Shown here piece by piece: positions 45,909 through 57,160 of a stretch of DNA of 64,000 bases (its first letter is position 1; every line of letters begins with the position of its first letter). This DNA comes from Apiospora phragmitis. Lineage: Eukaryota; Ascomycota; Sordariomycetes; Amphisphaeriales; Apiosporaceae. The notes under the pieces are model-generated. The model was not told where the DNA came from. It searched no databases and saw only the letters and a program-made list of their open reading frames with translations. Position numbers and translations under genes: made by a program. The stretch spans positions 4,960,001 through 5,024,000 of the forward strand of contig JAQQWL010000002.1 of NCBI GenBank assembly GCA_038363925.1. Reading direction: 5' to 3'.

Positions 45909-47029
45909 GGTGAGGTCTGGGTGCGTGTCTTGGCAGGGTGGGAAGGGCCGGAAGAGATGTAGGTTGCGCGGATGAACAATATTACTGAACAATAACAGCA
46001 TCTTAGGACATATTTATATAGCTATTCAGCTCTGATCAACCGCCCCGGGTATCTCCCTTGCCAAGGTGACTAGCTGCGTATATTCACCCATTTCGCTTTT
46101 TCTTCGGCTTCCTTCTGTCACCTTGCTGGTCAAAGTATCATAAACTTGGTCCGGTAGCTGGGAGCCTTTATCCGTGAGGCTAACCGATGACGGACCTTGA
46201 CCCGAGGTGACGGAGTGAGTGGCGGGGATGGAAACACACTTGTCCGCGCTTGAGGGTGTGATGAGATGAGGCCTTTTGTTTGGGACGCAATACCAGTTGG
46301 CAGTTGGTCGACTTAGGAAACGGGTTGCCAAGACGCTGACGCCCAAGGGTGTGTGATTCTGGACAGGGAAAAGTCTTGCGATGTGCGTTCAGCCAAGACA
46401 CGATTTAAGTAGGCGATGTACGACGTGGCCATCAAGGTTCTCGAGGCCCACTAGACCTGGGGGCTATACAGTTGTAAATAGACTTCGTCCGTAGGCATAT
46501 ATGAAACATGTATCTAAAGTACTAGTATAATTTACAGTATTGGAAGTCAGTCGTTATACATTTGTACCCAATTACTGTATCCTTTCTGTATACCTGAAGG
46601 TCATTGCTGGTGGTCTTCCAGGCACAGCTCTTGTTGCAATGGAAACGCCAAGTGCGTTTGACTGGCAAGCTGTGGGCCAGTAATGGCATTTTCCGATCCT
46701 GAACACCTTGATGGCCATTCTGCCAGCCGCCAAGGCACTATACAGAAATCTTGTTCCTTGGCTACCAACACCTACATCTCATCACAGCCCGCGAATTAGC
46801 AAGATGTATGTATCTCTGCAGGTTGCGCAGCAGCAGTTGCTGACAGGCGAGAAAGCTCCGACCCAACAGTACTACAGACTACAGACAGGGGGTTAGGTAG
46901 GTGCGGCCCAGAGCGGTGTCAGTCTCATAAATACAGGCCTGAATAACTCCTAAAGATCTTAGAGACCTCTCTCTACTCTTTGATCCCACTCCTCTTCTCA
47001 CCAACGTCGAAAGCCAACTCCTCGTGACA
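45909..47029. promoter_or_regulatory. shared divergent promoter with five CAAGGT motifs
   Basis: Between two predicted secreted zinc-binding proteins, CAAGGT occurs at 46062-46067 and 46433-46438 (plus) and at 46120-46125, 46194-46199 and 46705-46710 (minus). CAAGGT is, from memory, the core described for the zinc-response motif of the ZafA/Zap1 family in Aspergillus. About 0.5 occurrences would be expected by chance in 1.1 kb on both strands at equal base frequencies. Three lie 154-290 bp upstream of the Pra1-like start. No coding frame is supported here. Confidence 0.6.
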
Positions 47030-48005
47030 ATGCGCTTCATCTCCTCAGCCTGCCTCGCGCTCCTGGCCACGGCCGGAGCGGCCAAGTCGCTCGTCCCTCG
47101 CCCACAGAGTCCATCGGCTGCGAGCCGCACGGCGACCACTGGCACTGCGACGGGCCCGCTCCCAACGCGGCGCCGGTCTCTGCCTCCGGCTCAGCGGCAG
47201 CGGCAGCCGCCACTACCTCAGCATCCGAGCATGACCATGATCACGAATCTGAGCATGAGTCCGGTACTGGCAGTCTGAAGCCCAGCCCCACCGAGTCGGC
47301 AGGTTGCGAGCCCCATGGTGATCACTGGTGAGTTTGCGCAAAACCGATCTTTACTTTCTGGTCATGTATAGAAAGGAGATCCCCTAACTTGTCGCCCAAT
47401 CATAGGCATTGCGAAGGACCCATGGGCCCCGGGACTATCGCCGGAATCCCGGTGAGCATCGCCACCAAGAGCCTGGCCCCGAGTCCGACCAACTCCGTAG
47501 GCTGCCATCCTCATGGAAATCACTGGTGAGTCCCAATTTGGCTTTCCTCCCCTGTCTGTAGATTTGTGAAGCCAAGTTTGCTAACACGGGATCCGTTACC
47601 CTTGTCAGGCACTGTGACGGACCGGCCAGCGCCACCTCGGCACCTACCGGATCTTCGCAGAATTCCCCGGGCACAGCACCGGCTGCGTCAACTACCCCGG
47701 CCAGCGCTGGGGCGACCACGCTTGGAGTTATCGGCGGTGTCTATGTCGCTTGTGCAGTTCTATTTCGCATGGAATCTATAAAAGTGAAGAGGGGGCACCA
47801 AATGAATTCCCTGGCGTTAGTACAGGGTAGCAGAGCCCCTTGGGCGCCAGCCCGGCCTGCCACCACCGCTGTCAGCATAATTCCGAGGGCCAGCGCGGGG
47901 AGGATTCTCGGCGGGAGCTGTCGGTGGCCGATCGCCGCGGATCAGCTGTTGCTCGAGCAGGGTGTCGGCAGATACGAATCCGGGGAAATATATAAATGCA
48001 TGTGA
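47030..48005 (+). CDS. secreted protein with three CxPHGxHWHC zinc-binding-type motifs, frameshifted
   Basis: Exons 47030-47327, 47406-47525 and 47609-48005. A signal peptide (MRFISSACLALLATAGAAKS) is followed, after a one-base loss in a C run (47101-47103), by GCEPHGDHWHCDGP, an Ala/Ser linker, the His-rich SASEHDHDHESEHESG, then GCEPHGDHW|HCEGP, a linker, and GCHPHGNHW|HCDGP. Both introns cut the Trp codon of motifs 2 and 3 at the same place (TG|G). The third exon has a Ser/Thr/Ala-rich stalk and a hydrophobic stretch (TLGVIGGVYVACAVLF) suggestive of a GPI or membrane anchor. The read-through tail to 48005 may be an artefact. The Cys/His spacing implies several Zn2+ sites. It is probably co-regulated with the divergent Pra1-like gene. 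Confidence 0.78.
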
Positions 48006-48461
48006 AAAGAAAGTTGTTTTTATAAATATATTCTTGCATAAGTACATTTAGGCACCATGTCGATGGGCAAGTTTGAGTCGCACATTCAAAGATGAAAGGA
48101 AATTAAACATCGTACCCCGGAAGATGAGCCGCCTCGGCCGGACTTCTCTAATCCCTGCTCTAGGACAAGGGCCTAGATTATACTGTGTGCCTGGAGCGCG
48201 CCAGAATATGTCGACTAGCGGAGACTATTGGGACATCGGTGACGTTAACGCCGTTCGAGCTGAGTCCATGGGTGCAGCTGAGGCGCATTCAGCTGAGCGC
48301 TAACAGACGCCAAAGAAACTGATTTACTAGGGGCGTAGAATATAAGAATATAGAAAGAGCAGTCCGAAGCAAAAAGCTTGATCAAACTGCTTCATCCTTT
48401 CCTTGCAACTGACCAGATACACTCTTTAGAACATCACTGATTCCGTGCTTTTACCTTCACC
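48006..48461. other. intergenic, promoter of the next gene
   Basis: No coding frame supported. The stretch close to 48461 (CT- and A-rich) looks like a fungal 5' leader. Confidence 0.6.
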
Positions 48462-49797
48462 ATGCAGTTGCGCCCCGTAATCGTGGTAGGCTTCGGCGCC
48501 GTCGCAGCCGGCGCCCCCTCTCCTCTCATCCTCTCTTCTCCCATTCTAAGCCCGAACGCCTGCGCCAACAACCCAGCCCTCCCTGTGCTGCAGACGCTCG
48601 ACTCGGCCGCCATCTGCAGCCCCTTCGTCGATCCCGCCTCTTCGACCCAGACGGCCCAGAGTACGGCGACGCTGACGCAGACGTCCACGGAGACGGTCGT
48701 TGCCACCGTCACCGAGACGGACGCCCAGACGGCGACGGTTACGGCTACTACCGTGGCGCAGACGACCGATACCACTGAGGTCGACGGGCCGACGGATATC
48801 TCGACTGAGACCATTACGTGAGTTTTCTGTAGAACGATCAAGCTAGGCACCAGACTTTGCTAAACGCCCGCTCACAGCGAAACCGCAACCATCACGGAGC
48901 CTGCGACCGCCACCGCGTTCACGACCAGCGTAGTGTATGTATATACACTTATCCCCTAGTCTCTTCTTCTTCCCCCCACTGTACCAAACTATGTCTCTAA
49001 CCATGACACTTGCAGAACGGACACGTCCTATGTGCGTGATAATAATGGGTTCCAGAATGGGCCGACGAAAAAGACGTGACAGTTGCCGCGCGAAGCCGAA
49101 GCCGAGCAACTCAGCGTCGTCCAGCCTGAGCTCGACCAGCAGCACGGCCCCGAGTAGCACAGCAACGAGCAGCCCAACAGACGGTAAGTAGTCAGTGAAG
49201 AACTCTGCTGCAGTATCTGGACACAACGGCTCATTCATTCTGTTACGATTACATGCAGACCTCGGTCAGTTTTCCAACGACGTCATCTCCGCCGCGTGCA
49301 ACTGCCTCGCCCCCGCCCCGACCGTGACCGAGATCACCACCGTCACCACGACAGTCCCCGCGTCACCCTCCGTAACCGTCTCGCCCATCGTCGCAACGGA
49401 CTCCGCGACCGTGACGCCGAGCACCAGCACCGGCACTGCCACCTCCACGCGCCCCGGCCTAATCTCGACCTCCACAGCCTACACGACAGCAGCCTCGCCC
49501 GTCACAACCACCATAACGACCGGGACCGTGACCGAGCCCGCGCCCGGCCCAGCCACAACGAGCACAGTGCCGGGTCCCACCTTCGCGCTCCAGGCGATGT
49601 ACGCGAGCCACTGCGTACCGTACAACTACCGCGACCTCGAGTTCAACGTCGCCAACATCCCGACGACCGTCTGTATGCTGGACGGCCTCGTCGACCAATG
49701 CAACGACCAGACCTGGACCGACAGCGAGATACAGTGCAACTACCCGCCCACCGGGCAGTACGGGGCATGGTATAAGCTGGATCGTGGCAACAAGTGA
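48462..49797 (+). CDS. Ser/Thr-rich secreted protein, adhesin- or wall-protein-like, frameshifted
   Basis: Exons 48462-48817, 48878-48934, 49016-49183 and 49259-49797. A signal peptide (MQLRPVIVVGFGAVAAGAPS) precedes a short Cys-containing region (NACANNPALPVLQTL, AAICSPFVDP) and a long stretch of TQT/TVT/TET repeats, typical of O-mannosylated wall or secreted proteins. Exon 3 changes frame at a run of five As (49068-49072); with four As it reads KRRDSCRAKPKPSNSASSS. Exon 4 continues DLGQFSNDVISAACNCLAPA, further Thr-rich repeats and a C-terminal globular part with four cysteines (SHCVPYNYRDLEF, TTVCMLDGLVDQCNDQTW, IQCNYPPTG). No GPI signal. No family recognised beyond the general architecture. 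Confidence 0.75.
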
Positions 49798-50252
49798 GCT
49801 CTGGTCAGAGGGACCCCCCTGTGCACAGAACGATTTTCTTGTAACAAACCCTTGCCAGAGCCAGGATCCGCAGGCCATCGCTGTGTTTAAGCACCAAGGG
49901 CTGTTGGCGGTAGGCGACGCGCTTTAGTGTACAGTTCTTAGCAATAATTGTAATTGATTCCCAGATAAACGAATAGAGAATCGCTTTCATACGCCGGAGA
50001 GCACATCGAGTCCAGCTCGAGCATAGTCTAGATATGTATGTATATTGTATATGCGTACCGTACCATCAAGCCCAAGTCAAAAACAACAATCTACTAATAG
50101 CATCCCAACCGCCAACGCCGCAAAATGCCCACCTACCTACCTACCTACCACCCTACCTTATCAATGCCATTCTCAACGAAGTAAAAGAAGAGGGAAAACG
50201 GCCTTACCAATCAGAAGCGACCAGCACAACTCAACTAACTTGCGGAAGACTT
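49798..50252. other. intergenic between convergent genes
   Basis: No gene. A CTAC tetranucleotide run at about 50129-50148 and C/A-rich sequence are seen. Confidence 0.6.
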
Positions 50253-53200
50253 TTAACCGATCCATCTACGAGCACTCTGGAACAGCCTCAACCAAGGCCC
50301 ATACAGCCCCCACTCCTCCCGCTGCCGAGCCGGCAAGTAACTCGCCACATCCGCCATGACCGTGCGCTCCGGGTGCGGCATGATAGCCAGCACGCGCCCG
50401 TCGGCGCTGGAGACGGCCGCGACGCCGCCCGGGCTGCCGTTGGGGTTGTAGGGGTACTGCTCCGTGACCTTGAGGCGGTTGTCGACGTAGCGGACGGGCA
50501 CCTGTTTGCCCTGCGACAGCGTCTCGAGGTCGTTGGCCCCAGAGAACGATGCGCGGCCCTCGCCGTGTGAGACGGCGATCGGTAGGTACGAGCCGCCCAT
50601 GCCGTGGAAGAAGACGGGCGACGCGCTCTCGTCCACCTTGACCATGCTGAAGCGCGCCTCGAACTGGTCGCTGCTGTTGGCGACGAAGTCGGGCCAGGCG
50701 CCGGCGCCGGGGATGATTTCCTTGAGCTTCGAGAGGGCCTGGCAACCGTTGCAGACTCCGAGCGTGAAGGTGTTGGTCCGCTTGAAGAACTCTTCGAATT
50801 CGACTCGGGCGTTCTCGTGCAACAAGATGGACTTGGCCCAACCTTGACCGGCCCCCAGGACGTCACCGTAACTGAAACCACCACAGGCGGCCAGACCAGA
50901 GAACTCGGTGAGTTTGCGGCCGTTCAGGATATCCGACATGTGGATATCGACCGGGTCAAAGCCGGCAGCACGGAAAGCAAAAGCCATCTCAGCAAACGAG
51001 TTCACACCCTGCTCTCTGAGAATAGCCACGCGAGGCCGCTTGAAAAGGCCGGTAAAGGATGCAGTCATGGGGATGATGTTCTCTGATTGGGAGTATGTGA
51101 GTCTGTAGGAGATACCAGGATCTTCCGAGTCCAAGACGGTCGCGTATTCCGACTCGGCACAGGCGGGGTTGTCTCTGATCTTCTGCATCTCGTAGGAAGT
51201 CTTGGACCACCACTGCTGCATTTCGGATCGCTCAATAGAGGCAAAGACAGGCTGTGTGCCATACTTAATCACCAAGTTCTGCTTCTTGGATGATTGAACG
51301 ATACCGCATCGCTTGATCAGACCAGGCGGGGGTCCGCAAGTGGCAAAACATCTCTTGAAGTTGGTCTCATCCTTCGCGCGAATCTGGAAGACGGCGCCCA
51401 GCTCCTCATTGAAGAGAGTCTCGGTCATGTCCTTGAGACTGCCAGACTTGGCAACATCATCCAAGAACATACTTACGCCGCAACGACCGGCAAACATCAT
51501 TTCCGCAATCGTGGTGAAGAGCCCACCATCCGAGACATCGTGGTAAGCAAGAACAACGCCAGTCTCGTGAAGTTGCGCAATTGCGTCGAAATAATCCCTG
51601 AGCAGCTCGACGTCACGGACATCGGGCGATTCATTTCCGATCTCACCAAACGACTGAGCCAGAGCAGAACCACCCAAAGCCTTTCGGCCCTGGGCCAAGT
51701 CGACGTACAGCAATAGCGTATCGCCGACGTCCTCGACGCGTCGAAGTTGCGGGGTCCAGGTGGTCTTGATGTCTTCGACGGTTGTGAAAGCGGAGATGAC
51801 AACGGACATGGGAGCAGTGACGCTCTTGTTGCCCCCATCGTCCTTCCAGGATGCCTTCATTGACATCGAGTCCTTGCCCACGGGAATGCTCACACCAAGT
51901 TGCGGACACATTTCGGCACCAATAGCTTCCACGGCCTCGAATAAAGCTGCTCCCTCGCCAGGTTCCTTCACAGCAGACATCCAGTTAGCCGAGAGCTTGA
52001 CGCGCTCGAGGTCGCCCTTCTGTGCACCACCCAGGATGTGGGCGGCACCGAGGTTCAGTAAACTCTCGGCCACGGCCATTCGTGCAGAGGCAGCAGGGGA
52101 AATCAAGGCCAAAGTAGGCTTCTCACCCATCGCCATAGCTTCACCAGTCTTCATTTCCTCCAAACTGAATGAGGTTGCAGTGACAGCGACGTCTGCAACG
52201 GGAGTCTGCCATGGGCCGACCATCTGATCTCTTGTAGTGAGACCACCAACGGTCCGATCGCCAATCGTGATCAAGAAAGACTTGGAGCCGACAGCGGGCA
52301 TGTGAAGAACACGCTGTGCGGATTTCCTGAAAAGCTCGGGCTCAGTGGTGGATTCGCCGAAGGCCTTCTTCATGCTTGCTATGGGGTCAAAAGCAGGTAA
52401 CGAAGGCTTCAAAGAAGTCACATTCCGTTCCTGCTTTCGGCCAGCAGGGAACAGCAGATCCATGGGAAGGTCGATAGGTATGCGTGTTCCCTGGAATCTC
52501 GGTCGGAGAGAATAAGCTTGCCAGATCCGTCGGGTCCCTTGGGCAGAACCCGCCCAACATCTGAGAAACCGCAACGCTCCCTCCGGCAAATGCTGACGAA
52601 TCTGTTCATGCCGTCGGGGTTCACCAAGAGAACGTATCGCTCTTGGGCCTCGTTGCAGAAAATCTCCATGGGGCTCATGCTTTGGTCTGCGCTTTCGACT
52701 TGACGCAACTCGAATTGACCGCCGAACCCGCTGTCCTTTACCAGTTCAGGTAGGGCATTGCTGAGGCCACCAGCACCAACATCGTGAATGAAGGCAATGG
52801 GACTTTGATCGCCAAGTGCGTTACAAGTGTTAATGACCATCTGAGCACGTCGCTCCATTTCGGGGTTACCACGCTGAACACTGGCGAAGTCGAGTTCTGC
52901 GCTAGCTTCGTTGCCTGTAGCCGAAGACGCCGCACCACCACCAAGGCCGATAAGCATTGCTGGGCCTCCGAGAACAATGACATGTGCGCCTTCGTGTACC
53001 TCTGCATCGTCTTTCAACGCATGTTGTGGCCGGACGGAGCCAACACCACCAGCGATCTACCAAGGATTAGCTGAGCACAGATGAGCAATAATGATGTACT
53101 GACCATGATCGGCTTATGGAAGCCCCTGAGATCTTGAGACTGGGGTTAAGAGCATTGGTCTGAAGTGTACGGAAAACACCGGTCAATGAAGGACGACCAA

Positions 53201-54535
53201 ACTAGTAGAAGTCAGCATATGGTCTGTACGCGATTAGCAGTAGATGACCTACTTCGTTATTGAAGCGGGCAGATCCAATAGGAGCCTCAAGCATAATGTC
53301 CAGAGCGCTCGCATAGTGTGACGGCCTGCCAATATCGATTTCCCACGGGTATGCGTCTGCTTGGCCGGGAATATGAAGGTCGGAAACAAAGAAGCCGCAG
53401 AGGCCAGCTTTGGGGGTGGAACCTCGACCGACGGCACCCTTTGCACAAGTTAGCAGCCAATACCTACACCTGACAATGGCAGGTATATGCATACCTCGTC
53501 TCGAATTTCTCCTCCGCTGCCAGTTGCCGCACCAGGGAAGGGGCTGATGGCTGTTGGGTGGTTGTGCTGTTGAAACGTCAATGAATGTTGGTAGTAGGGG
53601 AGTGCTCAGGGGCTTACCGTTTCGACTTTGATCAATGGCATTACAGTTTCTTTCGTGAGCTTGTAGCTGCCGGTCGTGTACTCAGGCGCCCAGTGGTTGC
53701 CGTCTAGGCCTCCCATCACAGCAGCATTGTCGCTGTAGGCCGAGACGGTGTACTTAGGGTTCTTTTGGTGGGTGTTCTTGATCATGCCGAAAAGACTCTG
53801 GGGTTTCTGGGCGCCGTCGATCGTCCAAGCTGAGTTGAAAACGTGATGCCGACAGTGCTCGCTGTTGACCTGCGCAAACATGAACAGCTCCACGTCGCTC
53901 GGGGGACGTCCAAGTTCCATGTACTTGCTGACGAGATATTCCATGTTGGACTCGTCGAGGCCGAGTCCATTCTTCTTATTGTAGTCGTGGAGAACTTCGA
54001 GTGATTCCTGGCCCTCTGCGAAGATATCGACGATTACGAGCTGTCTTCGTTCGCCCTCGGTAAAGATGGTAGCGGAGCTCGGGGGTGTGAGGCTAATATT
54101 CTCGGTCATGCGATCGTAGATGGTGTCTCGGAATGATGCAATATCGTCGACGCTCTTGAAACTGTTCTCGCCGTCTAGTTCGATCCGGATAACACGGCCC
54201 CTCTCGATTCTCCGCACCTGGTCTTTCAGGCCACAGACGTGGGCAATGCTCGTAGCCTTGGAGCTCCATGGCGAGATGTTCCTGGGCGTGATGTAGACGT
54301 CGAGGACGTTCGGCTTGTCGCTGGAGACCACGCCGGTGCTCTGCTCGGCGGGTACGCTGAGCAAGACCTTGACGGCGTCGAGGCCGCCCCTTTCCTTCTC
54401 TGATTGGACGTAGAAGACCCATTGGCCGGAGATGCCGGTGACTTTGGCGGCGGACACATTGGCGTTGATTCGGGCCAGGAGCTTGCCCTCCTCGGCCTTC
54501 GTCAGGCACGAGCCGCCCACAATCGGTTCGTACAT
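50253..54535 (-). CDS. ADE6: phosphoribosylformylglycinamidine (FGAM) synthase, PurL type, with two apparent frameshifts
   Basis: Exons 53618-54535, 53495-53566, 53253-53438, 53104-53201 and 50253-53056. It catalyses the ATP- and glutamine-dependent FGAR-to-FGAM step of purine synthesis in the cytosol. Recognisable parts are [132 protein letters not shown]. At the C-terminus the class I amidotransferase has [25 protein letters not shown] (nucleophile Cys) and MPHPER. One base seems missing at the G run 53142-53145 and one near 52483; restoring both gives about 1359 aa, the normal family length. In such a gene these breaks are most likely technical. Confidence 0.95.
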
Positions 54536-55257
54536 GGTGAGGGTATGAAGTGATTGAAGCGACGTGCGCGACCCTTTTGGATGTGACTCCGGGTAGGGGG
54601 AACGAAGTCGGTGTCGTACGTAAGTCGCCAAAGCTGTTCAATGCGTTCGATGGCGGGGTATTTCCAGCGGCGTGGGAAAAATTGTTATCGATAGAAATTT
54701 TTGGAGGGGCTAAACTGTCCCGACTTTTAGTGAGGCAGTGGGGGTCTTCAGCTTTCGCGGGACAAGCCTTACGCCCTACACCAAGCGTCAAGGGTCCAAT
54801 TGATTAATCTTGGAGGCAGACTTCATGATAGGTTACTTTCGTCTGCTACACACTCAAAGTCGTCAGGTTGCATCCGCCCGTCGGTTGTTTCTAGCAGTGA
54901 GCGACTGGTCTAACATACATAAGATAAGGGCTCCAGTCTCTACGATCTCGAGGTTCTGTGTATGTTTACATGCCCTGACTTCTGGTAGAGTGGTGTACAG
55001 CAAGAAAGACTCCCCCTCTCCTCCAGTTATGGTTTGCTGCAGCAAATCTTATGATTATCGAAGAGAAGGCCTCATCTCCTGGCCATTGCATTTTGCGAGA
55101 GGTTTTCGTACGGATAGATGTAGTTGGGTCGATTACGCATAATTTTCAGCGTTGAAAAGCTGCAGCTTATTATGGACAGTCTCCGCTTTTTGTAGGCACT
55201 TACTCTCAGGCGGCTAACAGCTCACAATTTTAGGCCGTATGAATCCTATTCAATATC
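54536..55257. promoter_or_regulatory. divergent promoter of ADE6 and TRM12
   Basis: Both flanking genes start at its edges and point outward. No coding frame and no recognised operator was found. I did not find a clear TGACTC-type Bas1/Gcn4 site by eye. Confidence 0.5.
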
Positions 55258-56526
55258 ATGATGGCCGTGAATGAAAACCCGAAGCGCCATGCAAAACCAA
55301 AACAGAAGTCTACACTCCCAATTGAGGCTGCCATAGCAGCATGGGCTTCCAACTTGCCGGCCGAGTCGGCTGCACTAGGGGAAGTTGACCCTGCAGAGCT
55401 TGCAGCACAAGCACCCAAAAGATGGACAGCCTATGAGCCAATGGTCCTGTTGCCATCGGGCTCCTTCGCATCACCGGCATGGACTTCTCTCAGGTCAACA
55501 CTATCAACTACACAGCTAGGTGATCTATGGTCGCGAATATTGTCAGAAATCTCCCGGAAATCGGGGACTTCTTTCACTCATCTTGCTGTGAACGAGGGCA
55601 TACCGCTCCATCTTCGGGAACAAGACGAAGGGGGCGCCGCTGAGGATGACAAGGAGAACATTTTACGAAGCCCAAGCGGCTTACAGGTCTTATACGGCGA
55701 TTTTGGAGCATGCGACCTACCCTCGGCCACAGAGGAAGTGACAGAAGCAGATTTTGAGGCCGCATTCTGGGTTTCTACCAAGCAGAACGGCATCCATCAA
55801 ACATGGGCACCGAGGTGGACCATGTTCAGCCGGGGAAACATCAAGGAGAAAGCCAGGCTCCTCTCTTTCCACGACCCGGCTGATCCAGCGCTACAGCACA
55901 GGGCCATGAACTCAAGCGCGCTGTGCAACAAGTGGGCGCTAGATATGTACGCTGGGATCGGGTACTTCGTCTTTTCCTATGCAAAACTCGGCATGCGCGT
56001 ACTGTGCTGGGAGCTGAACCCCTGGAGCGTGGAAGGCTTGCGACGGGGTGCCATGGCCAATGGCTGGAGCGTGCAGGTGATACGAGGTGCCGAGCTGGCT
56101 TCCTCGGATACGGATCTGAGTGGGATAATAGCCGGGGACGTGAGGATGGTGGTGTTCCAAGAGGACAACGCAAAGGCTCTGCCGCGAATACAAGAAGCAA
56201 GGCGGAAACTGGCGGGACAGCAAGGCAAATTGGATGTTCTTCACGTCAACTGCGGACTCCTCCCGAGCAGCGAGCCCTGCTGGAAAGACGCGATGGCGAT
56301 TACCAAGGATAGTCAGCGGGCCTGGTTGCATCTGCACGAGAACGTGGGTGTGGCAGACATCGAGAAGCGGAAGCTGGAGATCAAGGACACGTTGGCCAGC
56401 ATGGTGCCATCTGAAGGACCTTCTGAGGCCGGCATCTCGGTTGGTGTAGAGCATGTTGAGCTTGTCAAGACGTATGCCCCCGGCGTGTGGCACTGTGTTT
56501 TCGATGCATATAGTCACACATCGTGA
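55258..56526 (+). CDS. TRM12: tRNA wybutosine-synthesising protein 2 (aminocarboxypropyl transferase)
   Basis: Intronless, 422 aa. The N-terminus is Lys-rich (MMAVNENPKRHAKPKQKS). The core contains GDFGACDLPSATEEVTEADF, GIHQTWAPRWTMFSRGNIKE and KARLLSFHDP, the TYW2 hallmark, then the SAM-binding Rossmann part WALDMYAGIGYFVFSYAKLG with CWELNPWSVEGLRRGAMANG, and DVLHVNCGLLPSSEPCW where other family members have a DxP-type motif. The enzyme transfers the 3-amino-3-carboxypropyl group of S-adenosylmethionine to the wyosine precursor at G37 of tRNA-Phe in the cytosol. The length is normal for fungal Trm12. It is divergent from ADE6; the sharing of a promoter may be incidental. Confidence 0.93.
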   Translation: MMAVNENPKRHAKPKQKSTLPIEAAIAAWASNLPAESAALGEVDPAELAAQAPKRWTAYEPMVLLPSGSFASPAWTSLRSTLSTTQLGDLWSRILSEISRKSGTSFTHLAVNEGIPLHLREQDEGGAAEDDKENILRSPSGLQVLYGDFGACDLPSATEEVTEADFEAAFWVSTKQNGIHQTWAPRWTMFSRGNIKEKARLLSFHDPADPALQHRAMNSSALCNKWALDMYAGIGYFVFSYAKLGMRVLCWELNPWSVEGLRRGAMANGWSVQVIRGAELASSDTDLSGIIAGDVRMVVFQEDNAKALPRIQEARRKLAGQQGKLDVLHVNCGLLPSSEPCWKDAMAITKDSQRAWLHLHENVGVADIEKRKLEIKDTLASMVPSEGPSEAGISVGVEHVELVKTYAPGVWHCVFDAYSHTS

Positions 56527-57160
56527 CGTGGAGTACTCTGAGAGTCATTAATTACATATTTTGCCAGACCATTTTCCTCATCGGTAATTGGGAAGAAGAA
56601 GCGCCTATTAGCATTTGTGTACCTAGATTTCCATGCGTTGCCGGTGGTGCTCAAGGTGGGGTCAAGCAGAATCCCCGAAGGCTGATCAGTGGCCACTCTA
56701 TGTAGTCAACGGCCCCTGATCGGATCTCTCGGCTATACCTACCTTTTATATGCAGGTACTATACCTGCATACCACGTCAGAAACCCGACAGACCCGTCGG
56801 AAGCTCTTCTTTACTTTTCGTCGACATTGCCCAATTCATCTTCTGGCAAAGTGAGACCGCTGATATGCTCTCTCTGCCTCTATGCGCGGTCCTATGCCCT
56901 TAAGACTTTTGGGTGGAAAAGCAAGCAAGCAATGAAAAGCCAATCACAGCACGCGATAGAGCTCGGTGGGCTCGGACGCGGTCTGGGTCGCGCAACGCCT
57001 CCAACGACCCCTCACTACACCTATCAGCGTCCAGGCCCTTGCCATTGATTGCTATTTCGCGGACAGATGATCTGGATAACTACATACCTACCCGACCGGG
57101 GATGGCTACCATGAATCGAACCACCCATTAATTCCACTGCTGTGATGCTTGGACCTCGAC
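56527..57160. other. intergenic, promoter of the second Zn2Cys6 gene
   Basis: No gene supported. A CTACATACCTACCC-type pyrimidine-rich stretch lies near 57080-57100. Confidence 0.6.
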
